64,000 nucleotides of DNA. It comes from Candidatus Latescibacterota bacterium (GTDB lineage Bacteria; JAAXHH01). The translations under genes and the position numbers were made by a program. The stretch lies in the NCBI GenBank assembly GCA_012270975.1, contig JAAXHH010000011.1, positions 2,381-66,380 of the forward strand. The letters run 5' to 3'. The notes beneath the pieces were generated by a model. The model ran no database searches. It had not been told where the DNA came from and was given only the letters and a program-made list of their open reading frames with translations. Below are positions 7,947-16,102 of this stretch, piece after piece (position 1 is the stretch's first letter; every line of letters starts with the position of its first letter).

Positions 7947-8504
7947 ATGTTTTCGGCTGGGACAACGTGGTTGAAGCCGTCTCGGGCACTACGGCTTTGC
8001 GGCGGCATATGGTTCGTCGGTGTGCTGGTGCTTTTTGTTGCCGGTTGCGGCTCGTCCGGTTCGGACGCGGATCCAGATGACAAGGAGGCCGTCGCCCGGG
8101 CGTTCATGACCCAACTGGTCGAAGGCACGATCACGCCGGGGACGATCGGCTTCCACGAGATCCCCTGGGAGTTCGTGCAGGACGGAAAGGCGCTGTATGC
8201 CCGGTACGGCTGTACCGTATGCCACGGTATGGACGGTCATGGCGACGGCCCGATTTCCTACACGCTGAAACCCCCGCCCCGCGATTTCCGGGACCCTGGG
8301 GCCTATCGTATCGGCCGCGACGTGGTCACGATCGCCCGCACGCTCAGGGACGGCATGCCCGACAGCCCGTCCATGGTGCCCTTTCCCCATATCAAGGACG
8401 AAGAGCGCTTCAAGATCGCCATGTACGTGGCTTCGCTTCAGCCGCCTGCGGACGCGCCTTCATTCGATGAATCGCCTGCGGACGCGCCTTCATCCGAACC
8501 ATAG
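7947..8504 (+). CDS. Mono-haem cytochrome c lipoprotein
   Basis: Lipoprotein signal with lipobox VAGC (Cys34) after a hydrophobic stretch, so it is membrane-anchored on the outer face of the inner membrane or in the outer membrane. One c-type haem site, C89-T-V-C92-H93, with a likely Met ligand at M137 or M143 in GMPDSPSMVPF. The YGCTVCHGMDGHGDGP context is that of small electron-carrier cytochromes. The C-terminus carries a 30-bp tandem duplication giving a repeated PADAPS segment. It is the first gene of a three-gene operon with PCuAC and SCO proteins (8-base gap to the next), so it probably serves a copper-dependent terminal oxidase, although the oxidase genes are not in the window. Confidence 0.88.
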   Translation: MFSAGTTWLKPSRALRLCGGIWFVGVLVLFVAGCGSSGSDADPDDKEAVARAFMTQLVEGTITPGTIGFHEIPWEFVQDGKALYARYGCTVCHGMDGHGDGPISYTLKPPPRDFRDPGAYRIGRDVVTIARTLRDGMPDSPSMVPFPHIKDEERFKIAMYVASLQPPADAPSFDESPADAPSSEP

Positions 8505-8512
8505 TAAACGAT

Positions 8513-8962
8513 ATGACGAACAATACGTTTCATGGGTGTGTTTTCTGTATCTGGATTTTGATGTTGATCGTCACGTCCAATTGCCAGCCGGCGGACGAAC
8601 TGGAGATCGACGGAGCCTGGGTCCGGGCCACGCCGCCGAACAGGGACGTCACCGCCGCCTACCTGGTGATCCGGAACCTGTCGGATCAGCCCAGGGAACT
8701 GCTGTCCGTGGAGACGCCGGCCGCGGAATACACGGAGCTGCACACCATGCGCCAGGTCGACGACATGATGGAGATGAAGAAGATTGAACACCTGGTGGTC
8801 CCGCCGCAAGGCGCGGCCGTACTGGAACCCGGCGGCAACCACATCATGTTGTTTGGTGTGAGCAGGTCGCTGGCGGAAGGCGATTCGGTCTCCCTCACGT
8901 TGCGTTTCGCCGACCAGTCGACCCGGACGGTCACGGCCGAGGTGCTGAAAAGCCATCCGTAG
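8513..8962 (+). CDS. PCu(A)C-type periplasmic copper chaperone
   Basis: 149 aa with an N-terminal membrane segment and a possible weak lipobox at Cys24, then a beta-sandwich DUF461/PCuAC domain. The copper motif H-x10-M-x21-H-x-M is complete: H77, M88, H110 and M112. Family members deliver Cu(I) to the CuA site of cytochrome c oxidase, directly or through SCO. The neighbours agree: a cytochrome c immediately upstream and a SCO protein downstream. The gene starts eight bases after the cytochrome stop, consistent with one mRNA. Confidence 0.9.
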   Translation: MTNNTFHGCVFCIWILMLIVTSNCQPADELEIDGAWVRATPPNRDVTAAYLVIRNLSDQPRELLSVETPAAEYTELHTMRQVDDMMEMKKIEHLVVPPQGAAVLEPGGNHIMLFGVSRSLAEGDSVSLTLRFADQSTRTVTAEVLKSHP

Positions 8963-9033
8963 GCGCGTTGATTTTGTGAGTTGATCTGTTTGCGTAGCTG
9001 ATCAATTTATGCGGCAAATCTAAAGGTATTCCA

Positions 9034-9675
9034 TTGGGTACAAAGAAGCTTGGCTATCATTCGACGACTTCGATCCTCGCCGGTCTGACCACCCTGGTCG
9101 CCGCGGCCGTGCTGCTCATTCCCGGATGCCGCGCAGACCCGCCCCCACCGCCCCGGATCGATATCCCCGAGTTGCTGGACTACGGCGAACGCTTCGGCGG
9201 CGATTTCACGCTGACCGACCAGGACGAAGCGCGGTTCGACCTCTCAGAACACCGCGGCGACGCCTTCCTGATCTTCTTCGGCTACACCTACTGTCCCGAC
9301 GCCTGCCCCCTCATGCTCTCCAAACTGGCGGCCGTCTACGACGTGCTCGATCTCGAACCCGGCCAGAATGTGCGCACGATATACATTACCGTCGATCCCT
9401 CGCGCGACACGCCGAAGCAGCTCAGGGATTACCTGGCCTACTTCTCCACGGTGGACGTCCGTGGTCTCACGGGATCGCGGGAGGAGATCGACGCGGTCAC
9501 CGAACGTTACGGCGTGCTGTATAAGTTTCAGGAACCGAACGAAGCGGGCCACTACCTGGTCGCCCACACGACTACGCTGTTCCTTGTGGACCGGGAAGGC
9601 CGGCTGCGCTACCGGTTCCATCCGAGCGACACCCCCGAATACATCGCGACCGGCGTTAAACTGCTCTTCGACTAG
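9034..9675 (+). CDS. SCO1/SenC family copper chaperone lipoprotein
   Basis: 213 aa. Lipobox IPGC (Cys32) after a hydrophobic helix anchors it on the outer face of the inner membrane. The thioredoxin-like SCO fold has the copper motif C87-P-D-A-C91 in FFGYTYCPDACPLML and the third ligand H178 in LVAHTTTLFLVD. Role: metallation or thiol maintenance of the CuA site of cytochrome c oxidase. I use the TTG start at 9034, with AAAGG about seven bases upstream, because it gives a complete signal peptide. Third gene of the cytochrome c/PCuAC/SCO operon. Confidence 0.9.
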   Translation: MGTKKLGYHSTTSILAGLTTLVAAAVLLIPGCRADPPPPPRIDIPELLDYGERFGGDFTLTDQDEARFDLSEHRGDAFLIFFGYTYCPDACPLMLSKLAAVYDVLDLEPGQNVRTIYITVDPSRDTPKQLRDYLAYFSTVDVRGLTGSREEIDAVTERYGVLYKFQEPNEAGHYLVAHTTTLFLVDREGRLRYRFHPSDTPEYIATGVKLLFD

Positions 9676-9711
9676 CCTGGTACTGGTCCGATGCGCCGAT
9701 TTTCAGGCAGC

Positions 9712-12114
9712 CTATTGATCGCGGCGAAGCGAATCGACCGGGTTCATAGCGGCGGCTCGAAGCGTCTGGGAACTGACCGTGATCCAGGCGATCAGCAGTC
9801 CGAGCAGGCCGGCCGCGGGGAACAGCAACAGCGAGATCTCCGCGTGGTAAGCGTACTCCTGTAGCCACTGCCGCATGACGAAGTAGGCCACCGGCCAGGC
9901 GATCAAATTGGCGATAACCACGAGGATGGTGTATTCCCGGGAAAGCAGCGTGACGAGTTGGCGCGTCGACGCGCCCAGCGCCTTTCGTATACCGACCTCC
10001 CTCGTTCGCTGTTTTGCCGAAAAGACCGCCAGCCCGAATAGGCCAAGACAGGCGGTGAAGACCGCTAGCCCGGCGAACATGGTGACGAGCCGGCCCAGCA
10101 ACTGATCTGACCGATACAGCCGTTCCACGTCTTCGTCGAGGAACGAGTATGTGAAGGGTATGTGCGGGGTGGATGCCTTCCACGTGGCTTCCAGGTCCCG
10201 AAGGGTGTTCTGCGGATCGCCGGGAACGAACCGAATGGCGAACACACCGGCGCCGCCGACGGCAATAAGCAACGGTTCAATCTGGTCGTGCAATGTTCTG
10301 AGGTGAAAGTCCTCGACCACGCCGACGACCCTCATCTGCCGGTCCGCCACCTGGACGAACCGGTCCAGCGCTTCTACCGGGTTTGTCCATCCCAGGCGGC
10401 CGGCGGCCTCCGCGTTGAGCAGACATCCGACCGACGTATAGATCGTGCTGCCATCCGGCTGTTCTATCTCCTTGAAATCCCGTTCGAAAGAAACATCGCG
10501 CCCTGCGAGCAACTTCAGGCCGAGGGTGCGCACGTATCCACCGGTCGTGATCAGCATCTGCGCGGTTACGGAAGGCTCTGCGGGCCGATCGACGCTTCGC
10601 ACCGGAAAGATCGGCAGCGTGCCTCGTCCCGCGCTGCGTCCGGGCACGTAGTTCGCTCCGGTTACGCTCACCACATCCGCATGTTCGGGGAACCGTCCCA
10701 TGATCATACCGAAGTTCATGCCCTGGAGATGGGGCATGATCACAACGTGTTCCTTCTCGAATCCCAGGTACTTGTCCCGCATGAATTCAAGCTGCTGATA
10801 AACGACCGCGGTTCCGATCATCATCAATATGGCGATAGAGAACTGGGCGGCCACCAGCGCTTTGCGAAGGAAGGCCGCGCCGGTGTCGGATGCGGCCCGG
10901 AAGATCGCGGCGGGACTGATCCGAGACAGTACGAGGGCCGGATAACTCCCGGCGACAATGCCGACCCCGATTACGATGCCCGCGCCGCCGAGGATGGACC
11001 ACGGCTCCAGTGACGGCATGGCCAGCAGGTGGCCCGTCAGCGTGCGGAAAATGGGAAGGACGACTGAGACGATACCGAGGGCGGCCAGGAAGGCCAGGAG
11101 ACTGATGAGCATGGTTTCGCCCAGGAACTGACGGACGATCTGCCCCCTCGTCGCGCCGGCGACCTTGCGCATGCCGATTTCCCTGGCCTTGCCCATGGAT
11201 CGAACGGTGGCGAGGTTGGTGAAGTTCATGCAGGCGATCAGGAGAATAAAGACCGAGATCGCGATCATCATCCAGATGAAGGATACGTCTCCATTCGTCT
11301 CCATTTCGTATTCCAGGTGGGAATAGAGATGGATGTCCAAAAGAGGCTGCAGCGTATAGGATTGGGTGAACGCGACCATGCGCGCGTCGGAGTCCAGGCG
11401 TTCTTCCAGGCGTCGCCGCAGCAGGCCTCCTACTTCGTCTCGAGGTGTTCCGGGCGCCAGCAGCAGGTAGGTGTAATACTCACTGCTCGCCCAATTACTT
11501 AGTAGCCGGAGTGGATCGCCCCTCCCCGTCGTGGTCGCGATGGAAATGTAGAAATCCGGATGATAATGGGCGTAGGTCGGAGCATCTTCCATGATCGCGG
11601 TGATGGTGAAGGAAAACTGGTGGTCCCCGGTGATCACCTTGCCGACCGGATCGGCGTCCCCGAAATACTTGCGGGCCATGGACGCGCTGATGACCATGGT
11701 ATTCGGAGCTGTGAGCGCGGTGGCGGGATTGCCCTGGACGAGCGGCACGTCGAACACGTCGAAAAGGTTGCCGTCGGCCCAGTATACCCCCTGCTCGTAG
11801 AACTGCTTGTCCTCGGTCGTGAACAGCCAGGTGCCGATGGTCGCCCTCAGGCGCAGCACTTCCTCCGCTTCCGGCAGCTGAGTCCTGATGAATTCGCCCA
11901 GGGCGCCGGGTGTCCGCGCCGTTCGATCCGTCACGACCCGGTAGGTACGGTCCCCCCGCGTGTTATGGCGGTCGTAGCTCAATTCATCGCGGATGTAGAG
12001 CAGGATGACCAGGCAGCAGGCCATGCCGATGGCGAATCCGATGACGTTGATAGCGGCGTGGGACCGGGACTTGAGGATATTCCGCCAGGCGGTGAGGAGG
12101 TAGTGTCCGATCAT
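9712..12114 (-). CDS. MacB/FtsX-type ABC transporter permease, 800 aa
   Basis: Large permease with two MacB periplasmic core plus FtsX units. The N-terminus (LTAWRNILKSRSHAAINVIGFAIG in two overlapping pieces: LTAWRNILKSR and HAAINVIGFAIGMACC) leads into a first membrane helix, then an extracytoplasmic domain. FtsX helices follow near residues 280-420 with the EIGMRKVAGATRGQIV motif, then a second extracytoplasmic domain and C-terminal helices with REVGIRKALGASTRQLV. This family works with a LolD/MacA-like ATPase in lipoprotein or peptide export; no ATPase is adjacent. The architecture matches the partial permease at 61615, so the genome carries a paralogue family. It is the downstream member behind the sialidase gene (41-base gap). 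Confidence 0.88.
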   Translation of the reverse strand: MIGHYLLTAWRNILKSRSHAAINVIGFAIGMACCLVILLYIRDELSYDRHNTRGDRTYRVVTDRTARTPGALGEFIRTQLPEAEEVLRLRATIGTWLFTTEDKQFYEQGVYWADGNLFDVFDVPLVQGNPATALTAPNTMVISASMARKYFGDADPVGKVITGDHQFSFTITAIMEDAPTYAHYHPDFYISIATTTGRGDPLRLLSNWASSEYYTYLLLAPGTPRDEVGGLLRRRLEERLDSDARMVAFTQSYTLQPLLDIHLYSHLEYEMETNGDVSFIWMMIAISVFILLIACMNFTNLATVRSMGKAREIGMRKVAGATRGQIVRQFLGETMLISLLAFLAALGIVSVVLPIFRTLTGHLLAMPSLEPWSILGGAGIVIGVGIVAGSYPALVLSRISPAAIFRAASDTGAAFLRKALVAAQFSIAILMMIGTAVVYQQLEFMRDKYLGFEKEHVVIMPHLQGMNFGMIMGRFPEHADVVSVTGANYVPGRSAGRGTLPIFPVRSVDRPAEPSVTAQMLITTGGYVRTLGLKLLAGRDVSFERDFKEIEQPDGSTIYTSVGCLLNAEAAGRLGWTNPVEALDRFVQVADRQMRVVGVVEDFHLRTLHDQIEPLLIAVGGAGVFAIRFVPGDPQNTLRDLEATWKASTPHIPFTYSFLDEDVERLYRSDQLLGRLVTMFAGLAVFTACLGLFGLAVFSAKQRTREVGIRKALGASTRQLVTLLSREYTILVVIANLIAWPVAYFVMRQWLQEYAYHAEISLLLFPAAGLLGLLIAWITVSSQTLRAAAMNPVDSLRRDQ

Positions 12115-12155
12115 GGTTCGGTGCTTCCGCGTAGCTCCTGTGAATCAGAAAGGCC

Positions 12156-13262
12156 TCAGGGCGCCAGCCGGGTCCAGTGGACATCCATGGAGGTTTCAGT
12201 TCCCGCGTAGTAGACCACCATGACCGTACCGTCGGAAAGGGCTTCCGCGTATGGCAGGCCGAAGGACCACACCGAGAAACCCAGCGCTCCCTTGGGATCT
12301 TCCTTCGGCGCTTCGTGGGTGTACAGTGTCACCTCGGATTCCGGATCGAACGCCCCGTCGATGGACGGCGCGACACGGGCCTTGATGGACTGGGTCCGGA
12401 AGCGGTCCACCCAGGGCAGGACGACGCGCCCGTCCGGCAGAACGGCGGGATGGGCCGCCTGGTCGGTAACGCCGATGTCCTCCGGGTCCGACCAGGTCCG
12501 CCCGCCGTCGGAACTTACGCGGCGGTGGATGTTCAGGTAGGATTCCGTTTCGGTGTTGTACGTCCAGGCAAAGGCCCCGATTCTACCGTCCGGCGACACG
12601 GCCGACCGCAGGTCCCAGTTGAAGATCAGGCCCGTTGGGTCGAACCCGATATCGACCGGTGTGCCCCAGGTCCTTCCCCCATCCGTGGAGTGAAAGGCCA
12701 CGACTCGCTGGTACCATTTCGACGTGTCGAGATAGTGCTTGTTGCTTTCGATGGTCATGACCAAGGTGCCGTCCGGCAGTTGCATGACGGGATTGGTAAG
12801 GCTCGCCGGACCGATCAACTCCGGTATGGGCGCTTCGCGCCAGGAAGACCAAGTCTCCCCGCCGTCCTCCGAATCCGCCAGGAGGATGTACATGGGCACG
12901 CATCCCTCGGTCTCTGGATTGAAGAGCCCCGGCGCATCCGGGTAGGTCTCGCGGTCGATCCACATAGCCGCGGCCATGAGCCTTCCCGGAGCCAGTTCCG
13001 TGAGGTAGACGATCTTGATCGATCCCCTTACCCCGTGGAGGACCGGGGATTCGAAGGGCCGTTCGGGCGCGCTCCAGGTCTTCCCGAAGTCAAAGGAACG
13101 GCTGACTTCTATCACTTCATCCGCGCAGTCCTTCGTCAAACCGCTGTGCCAGGTGGCGATCAGCATCCCGTCGGCCTTGTTGAGCACGGCGGGGAAGGTG
13201 AGGTTCGCGCGGTCGGTGCCGGGTATGCTTCGGCTGATGACGCCGGAGTCGATGATGCGCAT
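12156..13262 (-). CDS. Sialidase/BNR-repeat glycosyl hydrolase-like protein
   Basis: 368 aa six-bladed beta-propeller. Four Asp-box (S-x-D-x-G-x-T-W) motifs are visible: SFDFGKTW, SEDGGETW, STDGGRTW and SSDGGRTW. The N-terminal RSIPGTDRANLTFPAVL and TWHSGLTKD positions fit the exo-sialidase (GH33-like) fold, but I cannot confirm the arginine triad. No signal peptide is evident, which is unusual for a sialidase acting on external glycans, so an intracellular or different-substrate role is possible. AGAGGA lies before the ATG. Nearby glycan-related genes are the glycosylasparaginase at 3230 and the phosphohexomutase just upstream at 13351. Confidence 0.8.
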   Translation of the reverse strand: MRIIDSGVISRSIPGTDRANLTFPAVLNKADGMLIATWHSGLTKDCADEVIEVSRSFDFGKTWSAPERPFESPVLHGVRGSIKIVYLTELAPGRLMAAAMWIDRETYPDAPGLFNPETEGCVPMYILLADSEDGGETWSSWREAPIPELIGPASLTNPVMQLPDGTLVMTIESNKHYLDTSKWYQRVVAFHSTDGGRTWGTPVDIGFDPTGLIFNWDLRSAVSPDGRIGAFAWTYNTETESYLNIHRRVSSDGGRTWSDPEDIGVTDQAAHPAVLPDGRVVLPWVDRFRTQSIKARVAPSIDGAFDPESEVTLYTHEAPKEDPKGALGFSVWSFGLPYAEALSDGTVMVVYYAGTETSMDVHWTRLAP

Positions 13263-13350
13263 GGAGAATTCCTCTCTGAATGGATTGATAGCCCTGCCTG
13301 TTTTGCGGTTCTGACCAGGTTGCCCGGTTCTCTATGCGGTATACAGTACC

Positions 13351-15219
13351 TTACATTCTATCGCACAGATCGACCATGTCAGCAAGCATGGATTCCGCCA
13401 GGCTGTCGATCGACTCCCGTGTTCCAGGCAGGTCGACCGTCGAAGCCGCCACGTAGAACTTCATCGTGGGTTCTGTGCCAGACGGGCGCACGATGACCCG
13501 CGTGTGTCCGGCTTCCGAGAGCGTGAAGATCAGGATGTTTACCCGGTCTCCACCGGCCGAATCAGTGGTTCCTGTGCGAAGATCCAGCGCCTGGCCGCTC
13601 TGCCGGTCGATCACGCGGCATACGGCGTGTCCGCCTGTCCGCCTGGGGGGTGTCGCGCGCAGGGCGGTCATGATGTCCTCGATCCTGCGTGTGCCTTCCG
13701 CGCCCGGGAGGGCGACCGACCGCTGAACTTCCCTGAAATACCCGTACGTTTGGTAGATGTCGTTCAGTTCGTCGCGCAAGGTGCGGCCGTTCTTTTTCAC
13801 CAGGGCGGCATACTCGGCGAGCAGGATGCCGGTGGCGGCCTCCTTGTCCCGTATCCGCGCATCCGCCAGGTACCCGTGGCTCTCCTCGGTCCCAAACACG
13901 AAGGCCATACCCGGTGGCAAGTTCTCTATCGCCGCGCCAACGTGCTTGAAGCCGACGGGGAGGTCGGCCACGACCTCCAGGCCGTGGGATCGGGCGATGA
14001 GCGCGGACAGGTCCGACGTGACCGCGGTCTTGCAGAACAATCCCCGCTCGGGCAGCGTCCCCGCCGCGCGTTTCCGGCTCAGTATGTAGTGGCAAAGAAG
14101 GGCGCCGATCTGGTGACCGTTGAGCGCCAGGGCGTCTGGAGGAGCCGACCATCCCCGCCCGGGCAGCGGTAGCGCGCATCCCGCGCGGTCGGCGTCGGGG
14201 TCGCTGGCCAGGACGAGGTCCGCGCCGGTTTCCGCGGCCTTCCGTGTGCCGAGGAGGAACGCTTCCGGCCTTTCTGGATTCGCGATGCCGTCCGCGAGCG
14301 TGGGGAATGCACCATCGGGCGCGGCCTGCTCTTCCACGTAATATACGTCCTCGTAACCCAACCTATCCAGCGCCTTCGCCACCGAGGTCATCCCCACGCC
14401 GTGCAGGGGGGTATACACTATCCGTACCTCCCGGGCGCAAGCAAGGGAAAGGTCCGCGAGGACGCCGATGTATTGGTCGTCCACCGCCGGGTCGATCGTC
14501 TGGATCAGACCGCGGTGGACGCCATCTTCATAGTCGATCCGCGAAATTTCGGTGACACGCCGCATTTCCTGGGTGATCCGCGCGTCGCGGGGTGCCACGA
14601 TCTGGCCGCCGTCGGGACCGTACACCTTGAATCCGTTATCGCCGGGCGGGTTGTGGCTGGCGCTGATCATCACGCCGGCCGCCGCTCGAAGCTCACGTAC
14701 GGCGAAGGAAAGGGAGGGAGTCGAGCGATAGCCGTCGAAAATCAGCACCGGTATGCCGTTGGCGGCGAGCACCCGGGCCGTTTCCCTCGCGAACGTTTCC
14801 GAGTTGTGCCGGGTGTCCCACGCTATAACGACACCGCGCGTGCCACCGAAGCCGCGTCGGTCCACACCACCATTCCCATCGCTGCCGGTTGGTCCATCAT
14901 CGTCGTTCCTATCCCCGTCTTCCGCCCCGGCGAGATACCGGGCAAGTCCCTGCGCGGCCACACCCACGGTGCGGGCGTTGAACCGGTTCGGCCCCGGACC
15001 CATTCTTCCGCGGAGGCCGCCTGTTCCGAAGGCGATGGTCGAACCGAAGGCGTCTTCCAGCTCATGGGTGTCGCCCGTTTCGACGAGGGTTCGGATTTCC
15101 GCTCCGAACGCCGCGAAGGCTGCCTCGGTCAGCCACCGCACGATGGTCTCGCCCGCCGTCTGGGAAAGGACACCGCCGCCGACCCACGCGTTGATTTTCA
15201 GGACGGCCTGCTCGCTCAT
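13351..15219 (-). CDS. Phosphoglucomutase/phosphomannomutase (alpha-D-phosphohexomutase)
   Basis: About 622 aa. All four family signatures are present: the phosphoserine loop MISASHNPPGDNGFK, the metal loop DPDADRAG, the sugar-binding loop FGTEESHGY, and the phosphate-binding loop IVRPSGTEPTMKFY. It interconverts hexose 1- and 6-phosphates (glucose or mannose, possibly ribose as in the long PgcA/PGM2-like class, whose length it matches). I place the start at 15219 (MSEQAVLK), with GGAG seven bases upstream; a frame to 15309 lacks a ribosome binding site. An acidic Gly-rich insertion (GDRNDDDGPTGSDGNGG) near residue 130 is unusual. Confidence 0.9.
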   Translation of the reverse strand: MSEQAVLKINAWVGGGVLSQTAGETIVRWLTEAAFAAFGAEIRTLVETGDTHELEDAFGSTIAFGTGGLRGRMGPGPNRFNARTVGVAAQGLARYLAGAEDGDRNDDDGPTGSDGNGGVDRRGFGGTRGVVIAWDTRHNSETFARETARVLAANGIPVLIFDGYRSTPSLSFAVRELRAAAGVMISASHNPPGDNGFKVYGPDGGQIVAPRDARITQEMRRVTEISRIDYEDGVHRGLIQTIDPAVDDQYIGVLADLSLACAREVRIVYTPLHGVGMTSVAKALDRLGYEDVYYVEEQAAPDGAFPTLADGIANPERPEAFLLGTRKAAETGADLVLASDPDADRAGCALPLPGRGWSAPPDALALNGHQIGALLCHYILSRKRAAGTLPERGLFCKTAVTSDLSALIARSHGLEVVADLPVGFKHVGAAIENLPPGMAFVFGTEESHGYLADARIRDKEAATGILLAEYAALVKKNGRTLRDELNDIYQTYGYFREVQRSVALPGAEGTRRIEDIMTALRATPPRRTGGHAVCRVIDRQSGQALDLRTGTTDSAGGDRVNILIFTLSEAGHTRVIVRPSGTEPTMKFYVAASTVDLPGTRESIDSLAESMLADMVDLCDRM

Positions 15220-15325
15220 TCGTGATCTCCACCGGGGGAATCCCGGACGTCCGGGGAATTCCGGGCGCCTTGGAGGCCATGTGGTTCGCTCCACAGGGCC
15301 CATACCCATCCCGGGGTATGCAAGT

Positions 15326-16030
15326 CTACACTTCGCCCCGCAGGTATCTGCCTCTTTCGTCCTCCGGGAATCGCTCTATCGCGTAGCGCAGCATCGTGCG
15401 GGGCATCCGCCGGTAACGGGTCTTCAGAAATGTCAGCTCAACGGTCAGATCCCGCTTTCCGATCTCTCTGAGCATCCAGCCCACGGCTTTGTGGATCAAA
15501 TCTTCTTCGTCGTTCAACAGGCGCTCCGACAACTTCAGCGCATCGGCATAATCGTGCTGCCTGATGAAATACAGACAGGCCATGATGGCTATTCTGCGTT
15601 CCCATATCGATTCCGAGTCCGCCAGCAGGTAGAGTGGTTTCCTGTCCCGCGCGTCCAGGTAGCCTCCCAGAATGGGATGGGCGGAGCAGTCGACGAGGTC
15701 CCAGTTGTTGATGAAGGCCGTATGGCCGATATACGCTTCGTAGATCGCCCTTTTTTCCCGCTCTTCGCCCTTGTTGAATTTCAAAACCAGCAACAGAAGC
15801 GAAAACATGCGTGCTTCATGATAGGGAGACACGAGCAGGCGCAGTGTCTCGCGCATGGAGAGATCGCGGTATCTACGCACCTGGGCGCGTACTACGGGAA
15901 TCCTGATCCCGAGGAACCGATCGCCTTCGCCGTATTCTCCTGGTCCGGTCTTGAAGAATCGCTTCGAATGCGCGGCGATTGCGGGATCGCCCAGCGCCTC
16001 GAGGACGCCGTGTATTTCTTTCGATGTCAC
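15326..16030 (-). CDS. AlkD-type DNA alkylation repair HEAT-like glycosylase
   Basis: About 234 aa, all alpha-helical. Matches the AlkD family, which removes bulky or charged alkylated bases without base flipping. Recognisable features are GDRFLGIRIPVVRAQVRRY, HEARMFSLLLLV, FINNWDLVDCSAHPILG and HKAVGWMLREIGKRD, the last two being the family signature. I choose the GTG at 16030 because TGAGG lies five bases upstream and the length then fits the family. An ATG at 16072 would add 14 residues encoded partly by a short repeat. Stand-alone gene downstream of a DUF6785 membrane protein gene on the other side of a tandem repeat. Confidence 0.88.
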   Translation of the reverse strand: MTSKEIHGVLEALGDPAIAAHSKRFFKTGPGEYGEGDRFLGIRIPVVRAQVRRYRDLSMRETLRLLVSPYHEARMFSLLLLVLKFNKGEEREKRAIYEAYIGHTAFINNWDLVDCSAHPILGGYLDARDRKPLYLLADSESIWERRIAIMACLYFIRQHDYADALKLSERLLNDEEDLIHKAVGWMLREIGKRDLTVELTFLKTRYRRMPRTMLRYAIERFPEDERGRYLRGEV

Positions 16031-16067
16031 GCTGGCCTCATAACGCGATATACCTTCCGGACCCTCG

Positions 16068-16102
16068 GACATCCTCGGATACCTCGGATACCTCGGACAC
16101 CC
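16068..16102. repeat. Short tandem repeat, CCTCGGATA-type units
   Basis: About four imperfect 9-10-base units (cctcggaca, cctcggata, cctcggata, cctcggaca) fill the gap between two minus-strand genes. No hairpin or terminator is formed; it looks like local slippage duplication. Confidence 0.75.
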
